From Halicephalobus mephisto (lineage: Eukaryota > Nematoda > Chromadorea > Rhabditida > Panagrolaimidae), in NCBI GenBank assembly GCA_009193035.1, contig SWDT01000044.1:124001-188000 (forward strand): DNA of 64,000 nt, written 5' to 3'. The notes under the pieces were generated by a model that was not told where the DNA came from, did not search any database, and saw only the letters and a program-made list of their open reading frames with translations. Below, in pieces: positions 11,161-23,040 of this stretch; within the stretch, counting starts at the first letter, position 1; every line of letters begins with the position of its first letter. The position numbers and the translations under genes are program-made.

Positions 11161-12227
11161 AAAAGAAGACTATCACTAAATCTGAAACCTATGAGGAATT
11201 TTTTGAAATAAAAATAAAAAATTTAAAAATAAAATAATTAAAGTAAAAAATTAAAAAAACAATTAATAAAAAAAATTAAAAAATAACATAAAAATTTTAA
11301 ATTTTTTTCGAAGAAATCCCACGACGAAAATTTCGAAATTTATAATTTTTAAAAATAAATAAAAAAGAAAATTCGAAATTAAAAATTTTTTAAATTTATT
11401 TATTTTTAAAAATTTTTAAATTTATAATTTTTAAAATTAAATAAAAAAGAAAATTTCAAAATTTATAATTTTTAAAAATAAATAAATTAAAAAAATTTCG
11501 AAATTTATTATTTTTAAAATTAAATAAAAAGTAAAATTTCGAAATTTATTATTTTTTTAATTTTTAACTGAAAATCAAAATTTGGGTAATAATAATAAAA
11601 ATATAACTATTGTGAAATGCAAAAATAACTTTTAAAATAAAAGTTTCTAAAAACTATGGGTTTTTCCTTTTTAAATATGAATGAAAATTTCGCAATAATT
11701 AAAAATGGAAAAGATGATTCTTTCAAAATGAGAAAACTCCCATCACGAAAGTTTCTAAGAATTATAGGAATTTTTTATTTTTAAATTTATGTTAAAATTT
11801 AAATAAAAATAAAAATTAAATTAAAAAAATAAAAAATTAAATTTAAAAAAAAAATAAAAAATTAAATTTTTAATTACATAAATAAAAAAAATTTTAAATA
11901 AAAAATAAAGTTTTTAATTTTTTAAATAAAAAAAAATGAAAATTTTTAAATATCAATCGAAATTTGAATAATTAAGAAATAATTTTTAAAATTAAAACTC
12001 TCACCGCGAAAATTCCTGATAATGACGAATTTTTGTTTTTTTCAAATACGACTAAAATTTTCTTCAGCGATTAAAAACGGAAAAGATGACTGTTCGAATT
12101 TGAAGACAACTCCCGCCACGAAAACTTGCGGTAATTATGTCTGCTTATTTACTACTGTAGGTGGAATTTTGGAAAATAACAGAACAGAGATGACTAGTCT
12201 GAAATGCGAAATAAACTTCGACTACAT
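11161..12227. other. AT-rich low-complexity DNA
   Basis: 11180-11990 is mainly A/T clusters with repeated 'aaatttataatttttaaaaataaata'. 12000-12227 is a degenerate leader into the 221-bp array ('cacgaaa', 'aataatgacgaat' words). No gene. Confidence 0.65.
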
Positions 12228-12760
12228 AAAAAACAACTTTTAGTACAGTAACGACTGAAAATCGTCACTATTAAGTTGTAATTTCCGTCACGAAAGCCAA
12301 ATATACATTAAAAACAAAATAATCATGTCACATTTCGCAATTGTTGCTGGGCTAAAAATTATGTTTTTTGTGTATTAGAACTGTTTTTGGATAGTGCCTA
12401 GAAAGCTCTGACTTGAGTCCGAAATGGACACTATCCAAAATCTCTACACAAAAAACAACTTTTAGTACAGTAACGACTGAAAATCGTCACTATTAAGTTG
12501 TAATTTCCGTCACGAAAGCCAAATATACATTAAAAACAAGATAATGATGTCACATTTCGGAATTATTATCAAATTAAAAATTATATTTTATGTGTATTGG
12601 AGCTGTTTTTGGATAGTGACTAGAAATCCCTGATTTGAGTCCGAAATGGACACTATCCAAAATCTCTACACAAAAAACAACTTTTAGTACAGTAACAAAT
12701 GGGAATCGTCACTATTTCGTCACGAATGTCAAATATTAATAAAAATACAATGATTGTGTC
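12228..12760. repeat. 221-bp tandem repeat with internal hairpin
   Basis: Two full copies and a partial third. Each starts aaaaaacaacttttagtacagtaac and contains cgtcactattaagttgtaatttccgtcacgaaag. Each also contains an inverted pair, tttttggatagtg and cactatccaaaa, about 30 bp apart. Copies are roughly 90% identical to each other. Non-coding. Confidence 0.85.
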
Positions 12761-12959
12761 ACATTTCGCAACTGTTACTGGACCAAAAGTTACGCTTTCA
12801 TTGTGTACGAAGGTCTTTGATTACTGTAATACGTTTTTAATTCGTCAGCAAAAGTGGAATTTAATTCTAAAAAATTTAAATAATTCATCAAGATTTGTCT
12901 CGGGACAAAATTAACACCTACTGCGAAAGTCTAATTACTATACTGTTTTCAATCTAATA

Positions 12960-13690
12960 GTATAGGTAGAACTTAAGCCAGAGAAGGATTTACCCAAAAA
13001 CACGGGCACATGGGACATAATAAATGGACACATTGTAACGGCTCTGATTTATGAGATACATTATATTCAATGTGCTAATGCATTAAGTTGATACTAGTAC
13101 ATCGTAATAATATATCGGCGCATTAAACTGGCTCTGATTTATGAGATACATTATATTTAATATCTATATATATGAAGTTGATATCGCTATATTGTATATA
13201 ATGTATCTGACAAATCAATCATTTTAATACACTTTTTTGTAATAATTTTAGAGAACTTAATCGTCTATATAGTTATAAAAAATATGAGTACATGGTATAT
13301 AATGTATGGACACATTGTAACGGCTCTGATGCATAGATGGATTGTAATAGGTCTGATTTATGAGATACATTATATTTAATATCTAGATATATGAAGTTGA
13401 TATCAATACATTAAATATAATGTATCTGATAAATCAATCATTTGAATACATCTTTTTGTAATAATTCTAGAAAACTTAATCGTTTATATAGTTATAAAAA
13501 AATATGGATATATGATATATAATGTATGGACACATTGTAACGGCTTTAATATATCTCGTAAATTATATATATTTTGTGGATACATTAAATTGATATCGGT
13601 GCATTGTATTTCATATATGGATACATTAAATGTAATGCATCTGGTACATTAGAGCCGATTTAATGTACTCTTTGTAATTTACATAAAAAT
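12960..13690. repeat. 'atggtatataatgtatggacacattgtaacggctctgat' repeat cluster A
   Basis: Three to four degenerate units of about 190 bp, each with 'gtacatggtatataatgtatg', 'cacattgtaacggctctgat', 'atgaagttgatatc' and 'cattttaatacatctttttgtaataa'. A second cluster of the same family is at 40110-40750. Non-coding. Confidence 0.85.
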
Positions 13691-14429
13691 TTACTCCAGA
13701 ACGAAAATTTCTAATAACTATAAAGTTTCATTTTACAAACATGGCTAAAATTCAGTTTTTAAGAAATATAATAATTTACATAAAAATTTACTCCAGAACG
13801 AAAATTTCTAATAACTATAAAATTTTAATTTTACAAATATGGGTGAAATTTAATTCAATAAAATTTTGAAAAATGACTATTCTAAAATAAAAAGTTAACT
13901 ATCATCACAAAAGTCCCTCGTATTTGTGAAATCTCCCATCTACCGAAGTGGACAGACCCTCGTCCATGAAGCGATCGGATATTTTCAAAAAATGATTTCT
14001 AAGTTCTTCGTCGACGGATTTTCTCCATGATAAGTGGTTTCTGTGTTTTATGGACCTAATTTTCTTTTTATTTCGGCGTTATTGTAAAAAATTATTTTAG
14101 GAAAATTCGTAAAAAAGGGAATCTTGAAGATCAAGTACTTGAAAAAAATACGAATCACGTCTGAATTCTCTCACGGTGATTTTTCAGAAGAAATCCGAAG
14201 ACGCGGAATGTCCTGGATCCGGGCAGTTGGATCTGAGATTACCCGGATTTGTGGACAAAAACTGAAATCCGGAGGCGTCTAGTCAATTCCTCGAATTGTG
14301 TAAAATTAAAAATTTATGAAATTAAATTTTCGAATTTAGTAAACCTTGTCTTGTATTTTGAAAAACATCTGGAGTACTGTAGTTTCGTAAAAATCAAAAT
14401 TGAAAATTGTCTCGGAAGGAATTTTTGGG
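13691..14429. other. mixed region with exon-like islets
   Basis: 13690-13870 carries a 110-bp duplication ('ataatttacataaaaatttactccagaacgaaaa'). 13900-14045 is open on the plus strand for 45 codons (SPIYRSGQTLVHEAIGYFQK and so on) and 14188-14265 is a candidate terminal exon (next entry). 14270-14429 has nothing recognisable. Confidence 0.3.
14188..14265 (+). CDS. candidate terminal exon, unknown protein
   Basis: A good acceptor (gatttttcag, 14178-14187) is followed by a GC-rich 25-codon frame, KKSEDAECPGSGQLDLRLPG then FVDKN and a TGA stop. Composition contrasts sharply with the flanking AT-rich DNA. I recognise no family. The minus strand is also open here, so strand is uncertain. Confidence 0.22.
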   Translation, partial: KKSEDAECPGSGQLDLRLPGFVDKN

Positions 14430-14900
14430 ACTTTTTAGAAACTACAGTATCCTATGTAAAAATTCTTTTTTTGTGAAATTATTTCGTAATCTTACATGAT
14501 TTCATAATTACGTAATAATTAAAATCAAATTTTTTAAAAAACTATCTCGACGCGAAATTTTAGGACTTTTTAGAAACTACAGTATCCTATGTAAAAATTC
14601 TTGTTTTGTGAAATTATTTCGTAATCTTACATAATTTCATAATTACGTAATAATTAAAATCAAAATTTTCTACGAAATTATCTCGACGCGAAATTTTAGG
14701 ACTTTTTAGGAACTACAGTATCCTATGTAAAAATTCTTGTTTTGTGAAATTATTTCGTAATCTTACATAATTTCATAATTACATAATAATTAAAATCAAA
14801 ATTTTCTACGAAATCATCTCGACGCGAAATTTTAGGACTTTTTAGGAACTACAGTATCCCTGCGAAAATCCCTGTTTTGTGAAGTCATTTCGTAATCTTG
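14430..14900. repeat. 136-bp tandem repeat, four copies
   Basis: The word actacagtatcc recurs at 14441, 14576, 14712 and 14848, giving a period of 135-136 bp. Each unit also has tgaaattatttcgtaatcttacataatttcataattac and atctcgacgcgaaatttta(g)gac. Copies 2 and 3 are almost identical, so the array is young or homogenised. Confidence 0.9.
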
Positions 14901-15720
14901 CGCAATTTTGTATTTAATCACATTTGTTAAAAATTAAAAACAAAATTTTTAACGAAATAGTTTGGAAAGGAATTTCTAAAAACTACAGTAACCTAGGATT
15001 TTTGGTTTACGTGATTATTTCTTAATCTTATGTAATTTCGAAATTAATTTTCTGAAATTATATTTTTCTTAGATGGATCTGAGAACTTTTGGATTAGGAT
15101 ATACGGGGTACAAAAATCACAGTTTATCCTGAGAGTTACATATTGGAAGTATTAAAAAAATTAAAAAATATTAAATTCTAAAAAATTAAAAAATGTTAAA
15201 TTTTAAAAAATTAAAAAATGTTAAATTTTGAAAACATTATTAAAAATAAAAACTGTTTATTGAGAATTAAAGAATTAAAACACATTTATAAAAAATTAAT
15301 TAAAAATAAAAAAAATTAAATCATATTTGTTAAAAATTAATTAAAAAATAAAAACATATTTATAAAAAAATAAAAATATATTTATTAATTTCGAAAATGT
15401 TTATTGAAATTTAAAATATTTATTAACATATATAAAAATAAGAAAATTAATTTAAAAAAAATATTTATTAATTTCAAAAATGTTTATTGAAATTTAAAAT
15501 ATTCATTAACATATATTAAAAATTAAAATATATTTATTAATTTCAAAAATGTTTGTTGAAATTTAAAATATTCATTAATATATATTAAAAATAAAAAAAT
15601 ATTTATTAATTTCGAAAATGTTTGTTGAAATTTAAAATATTCATTAATATTGAAGACGTAACTCGTAAAAAACAAAATTTCTGTGATTATTAAAAAATTA
15701 GAGACCAAAAATGAATTATA
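14901..15720. repeat. AT-rich array
   Basis: 15380-15650 consists of about five copies of 'atttattaatttcgaaaatgtttattgaaatttaaaatattcattaa'. 14930-15380 is A/T-cluster DNA. The open frame spanning 15523-15708 on the minus strand is only a consequence of the repeat. Confidence 0.75.
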
Positions 15721-15796
15721 TCCATGAAATTAATCAAAATCGCTTAATCCTAATGAATTGCTCATGTGTTTGTGACTTGGGGATTGGATTTTCCTT

Positions 15797-15825
15797 AATC
15801 ACAAGTTTACAAACAACTTGTGATT
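15797..15825. other. small perfect hairpin
   Basis: AATCACAAGTT (15797-15807) and AACTTGTGATT (15815-15825) are perfect inverted repeats separated by 7 bases. The stem is too short for a pre-miRNA on its own. It stands out because the surroundings are more complex than the flanking arrays. Confidence 0.6.
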
Positions 15826-15829
15826 GAGG

Positions 15830-16609
15830 CTTTTGAGGTCATTGAAAATCGAACTCCTTCGCTCAATTGAAAACTATTCACAAAATTTTTATTAAAATTT
15901 AAATAATTGTCATTTAAGCTCCATTCAATTTTTTTTTGACATTTATGTTTTTTTTAAATTTGAATTAAAATAAATTTGATTACAACGGAAATTGAAGAAG
16001 TTTAAAAATATTAATTAAATTAAAGTTTTTTAAAATTAAATTTCACAAATAAATTTAAAAATTATTTATTTTTCCCAGATCTAAGTATTACGGTAATTTG
16101 TCAAAAATCCTAAAAAATTTAAAAAAAAATAAAAAATAAAATCAGAAAATTTAAAAATTTAAAAATTAAATAAAATTTTAAAAAATTAGAAAATTGGAAA
16201 ATTTAAAAAATAAAATTATTTGAAAATTAAAATTGAAAAAATTAAAAATTAAATAAAATCTTAAAAAAATTAGAAAATTGGAAAATTTAAAAAATAAAAT
16301 TATTTGAAAATTGAATTTTTTAAATTTAAAATTATTTAAAATTGAAATTTATTTTTTACAGTAATGGTCTTGAGGAGAATACTGTGTAATTAACTTTTGG
16401 CTTATAAGTTAGTTAATAAGTTTTCAGTATACAGTACTGTGTTGAGATTGTACTAATTTACAAATTTACAGATTTTTGAGTTTTTTGTAGGCGTTTAGAA
16501 TTTTTCATCGGAAATTCCATTTTTGGAATACCTTTAAGAAATTACTTTTTTAAATTTCACAAAATATAAAATTCAAATTAAAGGATTAGTAATGCAGCTC
16601 AAAGTTAAA
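15830..16609. other. AT-rich DNA without genes
   Basis: Low-complexity 'aaattaaaaaattagaaaattgg' repeats at 16110-16350, then a slightly more complex patch (16360-16560) with the words 'cttataagttagttaataagttttcagtatacagtactgtg'. No open frame of note. Confidence 0.6.
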
Positions 16610-17245
16610 ATAAATTAAGCATCGGTCTCGACGATGTTCATTTTCAAACTTTTTCGACACTAGTTTTCTAAGAATTTTTCAAGTAGTGGTCCTGACACGA
16701 ATGATGCTTAAAGAACCCCTAGTTAACTTCATGGTAGAAAAATGAATATTTTTCGTGACAGGACCACTACTTGGCACATGTTCCGAGAGAATGAATATCA
16801 GAAAATTTTCGAATAAAAGAACATTGGTCCCAGCACGAACAATCTTCAAAGGACTGTGACAATTTTTGTAATTAAAAAACATCTTTCGTGTCGGGACCAC
16901 TGTTACTTAAAACATGTTTTTTAAGATATAAATCGATAAAATTATTAAATAAAACTCATTGGTCCCAGCACGAATGATGTTTAAGAACTCTAACTCATTT
17001 CATAATTAAAAAACATCTTTCGTGTCGAGACCACTGTTACTTAAAACATGTTTTTTAAAATATAAATCGATAAAAGTGTTGAATAAAAAAAATTGGTCGC
17101 AGCACGAACGATCTTCAAAGGATTCTGACAATTTATGTAATTAAAAAACATCTTTCGTGTCGGGACCACTGCTACTTAAAACATGTTTTTTAAGATATAA
17201 ATCGATAAAAGTGTTGAATAAGAAAGTGTAGATCCCGCTGCGAGC
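16610..17245. repeat. ~135-bp foldback repeat, cluster 1
   Basis: Four to five copies; 'ggtccc/ggtcgc' starts fall at 16826, 16961 and 17095. Each unit has a left arm GGTCCCAGCACGAATGATGTTT and, about 35 bp on, AAACATCTTTCGTGTCGGGACC, which is its inverted copy with a few mismatches. Each unit is therefore a 20-22 bp hairpin followed by an AT-rich spacer 'aacatgttttttaagatataaatcgataaa'. Confidence 0.9.
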
Positions 17246-18490
17246 GATAATTGATGCATTCTTCTCCACTAGTTTGATTATTTTTCTAATAAAAATTCTC
17301 CCAAAAGAACTTAAAGATACAGATTACACTTGGTTGTGACATAAAATTGACCAAACGTCGATCTTGAATTTAGGTCAAAATACAAATCCGATAAATAATT
17401 CTCGATCGAAAATTCAGCATCATTTATTTTTAAAATTTTTCCGAAAAAAAAAATAAAATAATTTTTATTTTTAAAATTTTCGAAAAAAAAATAATTTTTT
17501 TAAATAATTTAAAAAAAAATAAAATAATTTTTATTTTATAATTTTTTGAAAAAATAAAATTATTTTTTTTTAATAATTTTCGAAAAAAAATAAAATTATT
17601 TTTTTTAAAATTTTCGAAAAAAAATAAAATTATTTTTTTTTAATAATTTTTATTTTTCAAGAAATTTGAACTCATTTTTTTAGTAACTTTTTTATCGTAA
17701 TCCAAATCTCCTCAATGTTACCTTGAGAGGAATTAAATCCGGAAAGTATAGTTATTATTTAATTTTATCGGAAAAATTGAGGCCAATTTTGGAAGGGATT
17801 CAACCTTCGGCAGCGGATTTGACTAGCCACTTTGCTGCAGGACTTGATCGAAGAAGTACTTTTCTTTAATAGGTTTATCTTACAGTAAACAAGTCTAATA
17901 GCAATTGGAAACAAGGAATTTCAATTATAATCAAAACTCACAATTTTGAATTAATTCCAGTTTGGAAATTTAGGGATCGAATTAAAAATTAAAAGTTTAA
18001 ATTTTAAATATTCGAATTTTAGAATTTAGATATTGAAGTTTGAAAATTTAAAGTTTAATTTTTGAAATCAAAAATTAAATTTTGAGAATTAAAAAATTAA
18101 AAATTAAATTTCGAAATTAAAAAATTTAAATTTCAAATATTCGAATTTTAGAATTTAGATATTGAAGTTTGAAAATTTAAGATCTAATTTTTGAAATTTA
18201 GGATTTAATTTTAAGAATTAAAAAATTAATTTTGAAAATTTAAAATTAAATTTCGAAATTTAAAAATTAAAATTTTGAAAATCTAGATGTTCGGATTTTA
18301 AATTGAGCGACTTACTTTTGAGAATTTAAATATTCAAATTTGGAAATTCAGAATTCTAAATCAAAATAGTTTAAGTTCGGAATTTTCAAACTCAAACCGA
18401 GCAAATTTAGTTTGAATTTGAAAATTTCGAAAAATAAACATCCCTAATCATAATCGATTTCATTTCGGACTTTAGTTTTCAGATCGTTTT
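17246..18490. other. AT-rich DNA with one islet
   Basis: 17400-17690 and 17950-18430 are low-complexity arrays. The islet at about 17690-17880 keeps a 59-codon plus-strand frame open, including EKLRPILEGIQPSAADLTSH. It has no ATG and no recognised family. Confidence 0.3.
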
Positions 18491-18800
18491 CCGACGATAA
18501 TTCCGACTTTTGCCCAAAAATAAGCGAATTTTTAAAGATATTTAGCGATTTTGCGACGAGGGTTAATTTTCTACTTTTTATTAAAATTCATAAATTAATT
18601 TTCGTTCAAAAATAAGCGAATTTTTAAAGATATTCGATGATTTCACAGAAGAGATGATTTCTGAATAAAAATTTCTAAATTAATTTTCGTTCAAAAATAA
18701 GTGAATTTTTAGAGATAATTGATTATTTCGAAATGGAAGATGATTTTTGAATAAAAATTTCCAAATTCGTTTTCGTTCAAAAATAAACGAACTCGTTATG
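18491..18800. repeat. ~83-bp tandem repeat
   Basis: Four copies of 'ttcgttcaaaaataagcgaatttttaaagatattcgatgattt', with a variable right part 'gatgatttctgaataaaaatttctaaattaat'. Non-coding. Confidence 0.8.
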
Positions 18801-19369
18801 ATTATTGAATATTTAGCGGTGGGAGTTAATCTTACTTTTTATGGCACTTGCAAATCTGCATCCAGTGTTTTTAAACCGTTTTTCGAGGCGGTCCGGAATG
18901 AATTTTTTATATCCAAGAAATTAAAAAACAAATACCTAAGTTGTGATCGAAAAAATACAGTATACTTTGTGATTAAATAAAATCAGAAATTTTAAATAAC
19001 AAAATTTTAAAAAAAATAATTTTTAAAATTAAAAAAAATAAAATTATGTAATTTTTATTTTTTAAAATTAAAAAAAAAATTATTTTTAAAATTAAAAAAA
19101 AATTATTTTTAAAATTTTATAAAAAATAAATTTAAAAAAAAGGATCAATTTGGGATTTGGAAAATCCAATTTTTGAACGTTTAGAAACAAATTCTGGAAA
19201 ATCGGGGATCTCAGGCAATCAGGGCCCCGAAGAATAAAAAATTTAAAAACATAGAAAATGGAAAATTTTTCAATTATCTTTGTCCTTTAGGAACCACAGG
19301 CAATAGTCCTTTTTTGACGTCTTAAGGACCACTAACCAAATTCATAAATGAAAAATACATTAGCCATTC
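18801..19369. other. AT-rich DNA with one open frame of doubtful value
   Basis: An ATG frame 18747-18980 (77 codons) overlaps the end of the 83-bp array and includes LAVGVNLTFYGTCKSASSVF. Only its middle is GC-richer. I do not recognise it and do not call it a gene. 18985-19140 is pure A/T clusters. Confidence 0.3.
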
Positions 19370-19860
19370 GTGTCAGGATCACTACTTAGAATATGTCTTT
19401 GAAAAGTGCAAAAAAGCATTTTTGATCCCAGCACGAATGATGTTTAAGAACTCTAACTCATTTCATAATTAAAAAACATCTTTCGTGTCGGGACCACTAA
19501 TAGTTAAAATATGTTTTTAAGATATAAATCGATAAAATTATTAAATAAAAGAACATTGGTCCCAGCACGAATGCTGCTCAAAGGACTCTGACAATTTATG
19601 TAATTAAAAAACATCTTTCGTGTCGGGACCGCTGTTACTTAAAACATAGTTTTTAAGATATAAATCGATAAAATTATTAAATAAAATTCATTGGTCCCAC
19701 CACAAATGATGTTTAAGAACTCTAACTCATTTCATAATTAAAAAACATCTTTCGTGTCAGGACCACTGCTACTTAAAACATGTTTTTTAAGATATGTAGG
19801 CTAAACGGATTACTGAATAAAAATGCATTAGTCCTACCACGAACGACGTTTAATTTATTT
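19370..19860. repeat. ~135-bp foldback repeat, cluster 2
   Basis: Same family and orientation as 16610-17245. Starts occur near 19430, 19557, 19692 and 19830. One arm copy has decayed (ggtcccaccacaaatg). Confidence 0.9.
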
Positions 19861-20935
19861 TCCAACTATAAGCTATTTTCTAGTTCTTTAATTTCAACAT
19901 TATTTTTTATAAAATCTAAGAAATTATTTTTTATAAAATTTAAAAATTATTTTTTTCGATTTTATAAAAAAAGTAATTTTTTATAAAATCTAAGAAATTA
20001 TTTTTTATAAAATTTAAAAATTATATTTTTCAATTTTATAAGATATTACTTTTTTTATAAAATTGAAAACAATTTTTAATGAAATCTAACATATTTTTTT
20101 CGTTTCAAAAAGGAATTTCCGTTAGAAAGTACTAAACGCCTACAATAAGCTCGTAAATTAGTATAATCCCCATGTAGCACCGTATTCTAAACACTTCTTA
20201 ACTAAATTATAGTTCACAAACAAATTACACTTTTTTCTTAGGACCATTACTTCTTCAAAAAAACAAAAAATTGGTCCTACAACGAACAATATTAAATTTT
20301 ATAAAAAATTTTAAACATTTTAAATTTTTTCAAAGATTTTTATTTTTTTTTTAAATTTTCGAATATTTTTAATTTTTTCAAAAATTTAAATTTTTCAACA
20401 TTTTTTAGTTTTTTTAAATTTTTTATTTTTTTTTTAAGTTTTAAAATTTTTTAAAATTTTTTGCAAATTTTTTTGTTTTTTTAATTTTTAAATTTTTTTA
20501 AATTTTAAGTTTTTTAAATTTTTTGTTTTTTTAATTTTTAAATTTTTTTAAATTTTTAGTTTTTTTAAGTTTTTTAAATTTTTTATTCTTTTAAAGTTTT
20601 TTTTGAATTTTTTATTTTTTTTAAAGTTTCGATTGAAAAAGTAAAATTTTTTGCATAAAACTATAGTACTTCGAATCCAATAACAGATTTTACGAGGACT
20701 GTAATTTGCTTTAGTTTCGGAAGTTATATATTTGTTTACTATAAAGTTTGCTTAAAAACGGACGTTAGGTGCTAGACGGCTTGCAAGTGGGTAATTAAAC
20801 AAATCGAAAACATTTAATTTTGTAAATTTTTAAAAATACAAGAACACGAGTCGTGGGCACTTATGTCATAATTAGGCCTACTGACGGAAATGCATTACTG
20901 TAGTCAGTCTAGAAAGGAGTTATGTATCGTTGTTG
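19861..20935. other. AT-rich DNA without genes
   Basis: 19890-20100 repeats 'aaatctaagaaattattttttataaaattt'. 20300-20640 is almost pure T/A. 20650-20930 is more complex but has no convincing open frame, tRNA or other feature. Confidence 0.6.
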
Positions 20936-21650
20936 TACATTTTTGAAAGTGAACTGAGAAATTGGAATGGGATTTTGGAGGACATTGTTCTGGATCGAGG
21001 GAATCCACAAAATTCATCAAGTTCGATTTTGTCTTTCTGACCACTTGGGGAAATTAATAATCATCCAAATTCAACAAAAAATTAAAGTTAAATTAATAAA
21101 AATTTAAATTTAAATTATAAAAAATTTTTTTATTTTGATATATGAACTCTTACATTCTATTTGTCTACTGTAGAAAACCGAAAACATAATTAATTACGAA
21201 AAATTTAAAATTTAAAAATAATAAAAATTTAAATTTACATTATAAAAAATTTTTTAATTTGATATATGAACTTTTACATTCCCATTTGTCTACTGTAGAA
21301 GATCAAAAACATAATTAATCACGGAAAATAATTACTGAAAATTAAGAAATTAAAGCACAAAAATGAATAATATGAAAATTAAAGTTCAAAACCCCTAAGC
21401 GGATTTGCTTTTATTTTCTGACCTTTTGTGTGAATTCTCACATTCGATTTACTCACTTTCAGTGTTAAAATTTATCCACTACAAAAAATTATTAAAATTC
21501 ATAAATTAAAAAAGTCATTTTTTGACTTTCTTATTTGTGAAAATTTATTTTTTAATTCTCTTATTTTAGAAAAATAAAAATATATTTAAATATTTAAAAA
21601 ATTATAAAAATTAAGAATTTCGAAATTAAAAAAATTATTTTTTAAATTTT
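20936..21650 (+). repeat. ~700-bp direct duplication, left copy
   Basis: Matches 37706-38420 in the same orientation. The shared segment starts 'tacatttttgaa(a/g)gtgaactgag', runs through 'gggattttggaggacattgttctggatcgagggaa' and 'ccttttgtgtgaattctcacattcgatt', and fades in AT-rich DNA. Differences include single-base changes and small indels. No frame is open in both copies. Confidence 0.88.
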
Positions 21651-23040
21651 TTATATGTAAAATTTTATTTTTTAATTCTCTTATTTTAGAAAAATAAAAA
21701 ATATATTTAATTAATTTAAACATTACAAAAATTAAAAATTTCGAAATTAAAAAAATTATTTTTTAAATTTTTTATTTCTAAAACTATATTTTTTAATTCT
21801 CTTATTTCAGAAAAATAAAAATATATTTAAATATTTAAAAAATTAAGAATTTCAAAATTCAGATAAACTTTTTATAAAAATATAATTTTTTAAAATGCAT
21901 AATAATCTACAAAATAAGTTATAAATTGTTTTAAAAAATTTGATTTATATATTTGGCGACTTTTTGTAGATTAAATTCCATATTTTTATTTGACATTTTT
22001 TCCAGATAAATGTTGTATAAAAAAAGACGGATTTTAGACATCTTCGAAAAACACAGAAAATGTTATATCTTATCCTAAATCTTCGCCCCCAAAAATGTAC
22101 TCGAAAAAACTTGTAAAAAATTAATTTTCTTAAAATAAAAATTTTTATTTTCAATTAAAAAATTACTTTTTTTTAAAATAAAATTTTTTTTCGATTAAAA
22201 AATTACTTTTTTTTATATAAAAATTTTTTTTTCAATTCGAAATTTAACTTTTTTTTTAAATAAATTTTTTTTCAATTAAAAATTTACTTTTTTTATATAA
22301 AATTTTTTTTTCAATTAAATTATTTCAAATTAAAAAATTCTTTGAATTAAAAAATTAATTTTTTATAAAAAAAGTTTGTAATAAAAATTAAATTATTTAA
22401 TTCAAAAAATGTTCGTAAATAAAAGCAGATTTTTTTTAAATAAAAAAATTAATTTTTTAATGAAAAAATTTCAAATAAAGAAATTTGAATAAAAAATTTA
22501 GAAAATTAATTTTTTTATAGAAGAATTTAAAAAAAAACGAATTTTTTAATAAAAGAATTGTAAATAAAAATTTGATTTTTTTTAGTAAGGAAATTTGAAT
22601 AAAAAGTTAAACTTTTATAAAAAAATTTAATTTTTTTAATAAAGAATTATAAATAAAAATTAGATTTTTAACAGAAATTTAAATAAAAATTAATTTTTTA
22701 TAAAGAAATTTAAATAAAATTTGATTTTTTAATAAGGAAATTATAAAAAATTTAATTTTTTACGTAAAAATTTAATTTTTTTAATGAGGAAATTTAAATA
22801 AAAATTTAATTTTTTAACAAGAAATTTAAATAAAATTTAATTTTATAATAAAGAATTTAAATAAAAATTTAATTTATTAATAAAGAAATTTGAATACAAA
22901 TTAATTTCTTACGTAAAAACTTAATTTTTTTAAATAAAGAATTATAAATAAAAAATTAATTTTTTATAAAGAAATTTGAATAAAAAATTAATTTTTTAAT
23001 AAGGAAATTTGAATACAAATTAATTTCTTACGTAAAAAAA
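21651..23040. repeat. AT-rich arrays
   Basis: Continues 'tttttaattctcttattttagaaaaataaaaa' repeats to about 21900, then a short complex patch (21940-22110). From 22140 to 23040 it is only 'aataaaaaattaattttttaataaagaaatttgaa'-like repeats. No gene. Confidence 0.7.

Noticed and set aside
20770..20800. tRNA-like stretch near 20.78 kb
   Set aside because: No B box and no clover-leaf pairing could be made.
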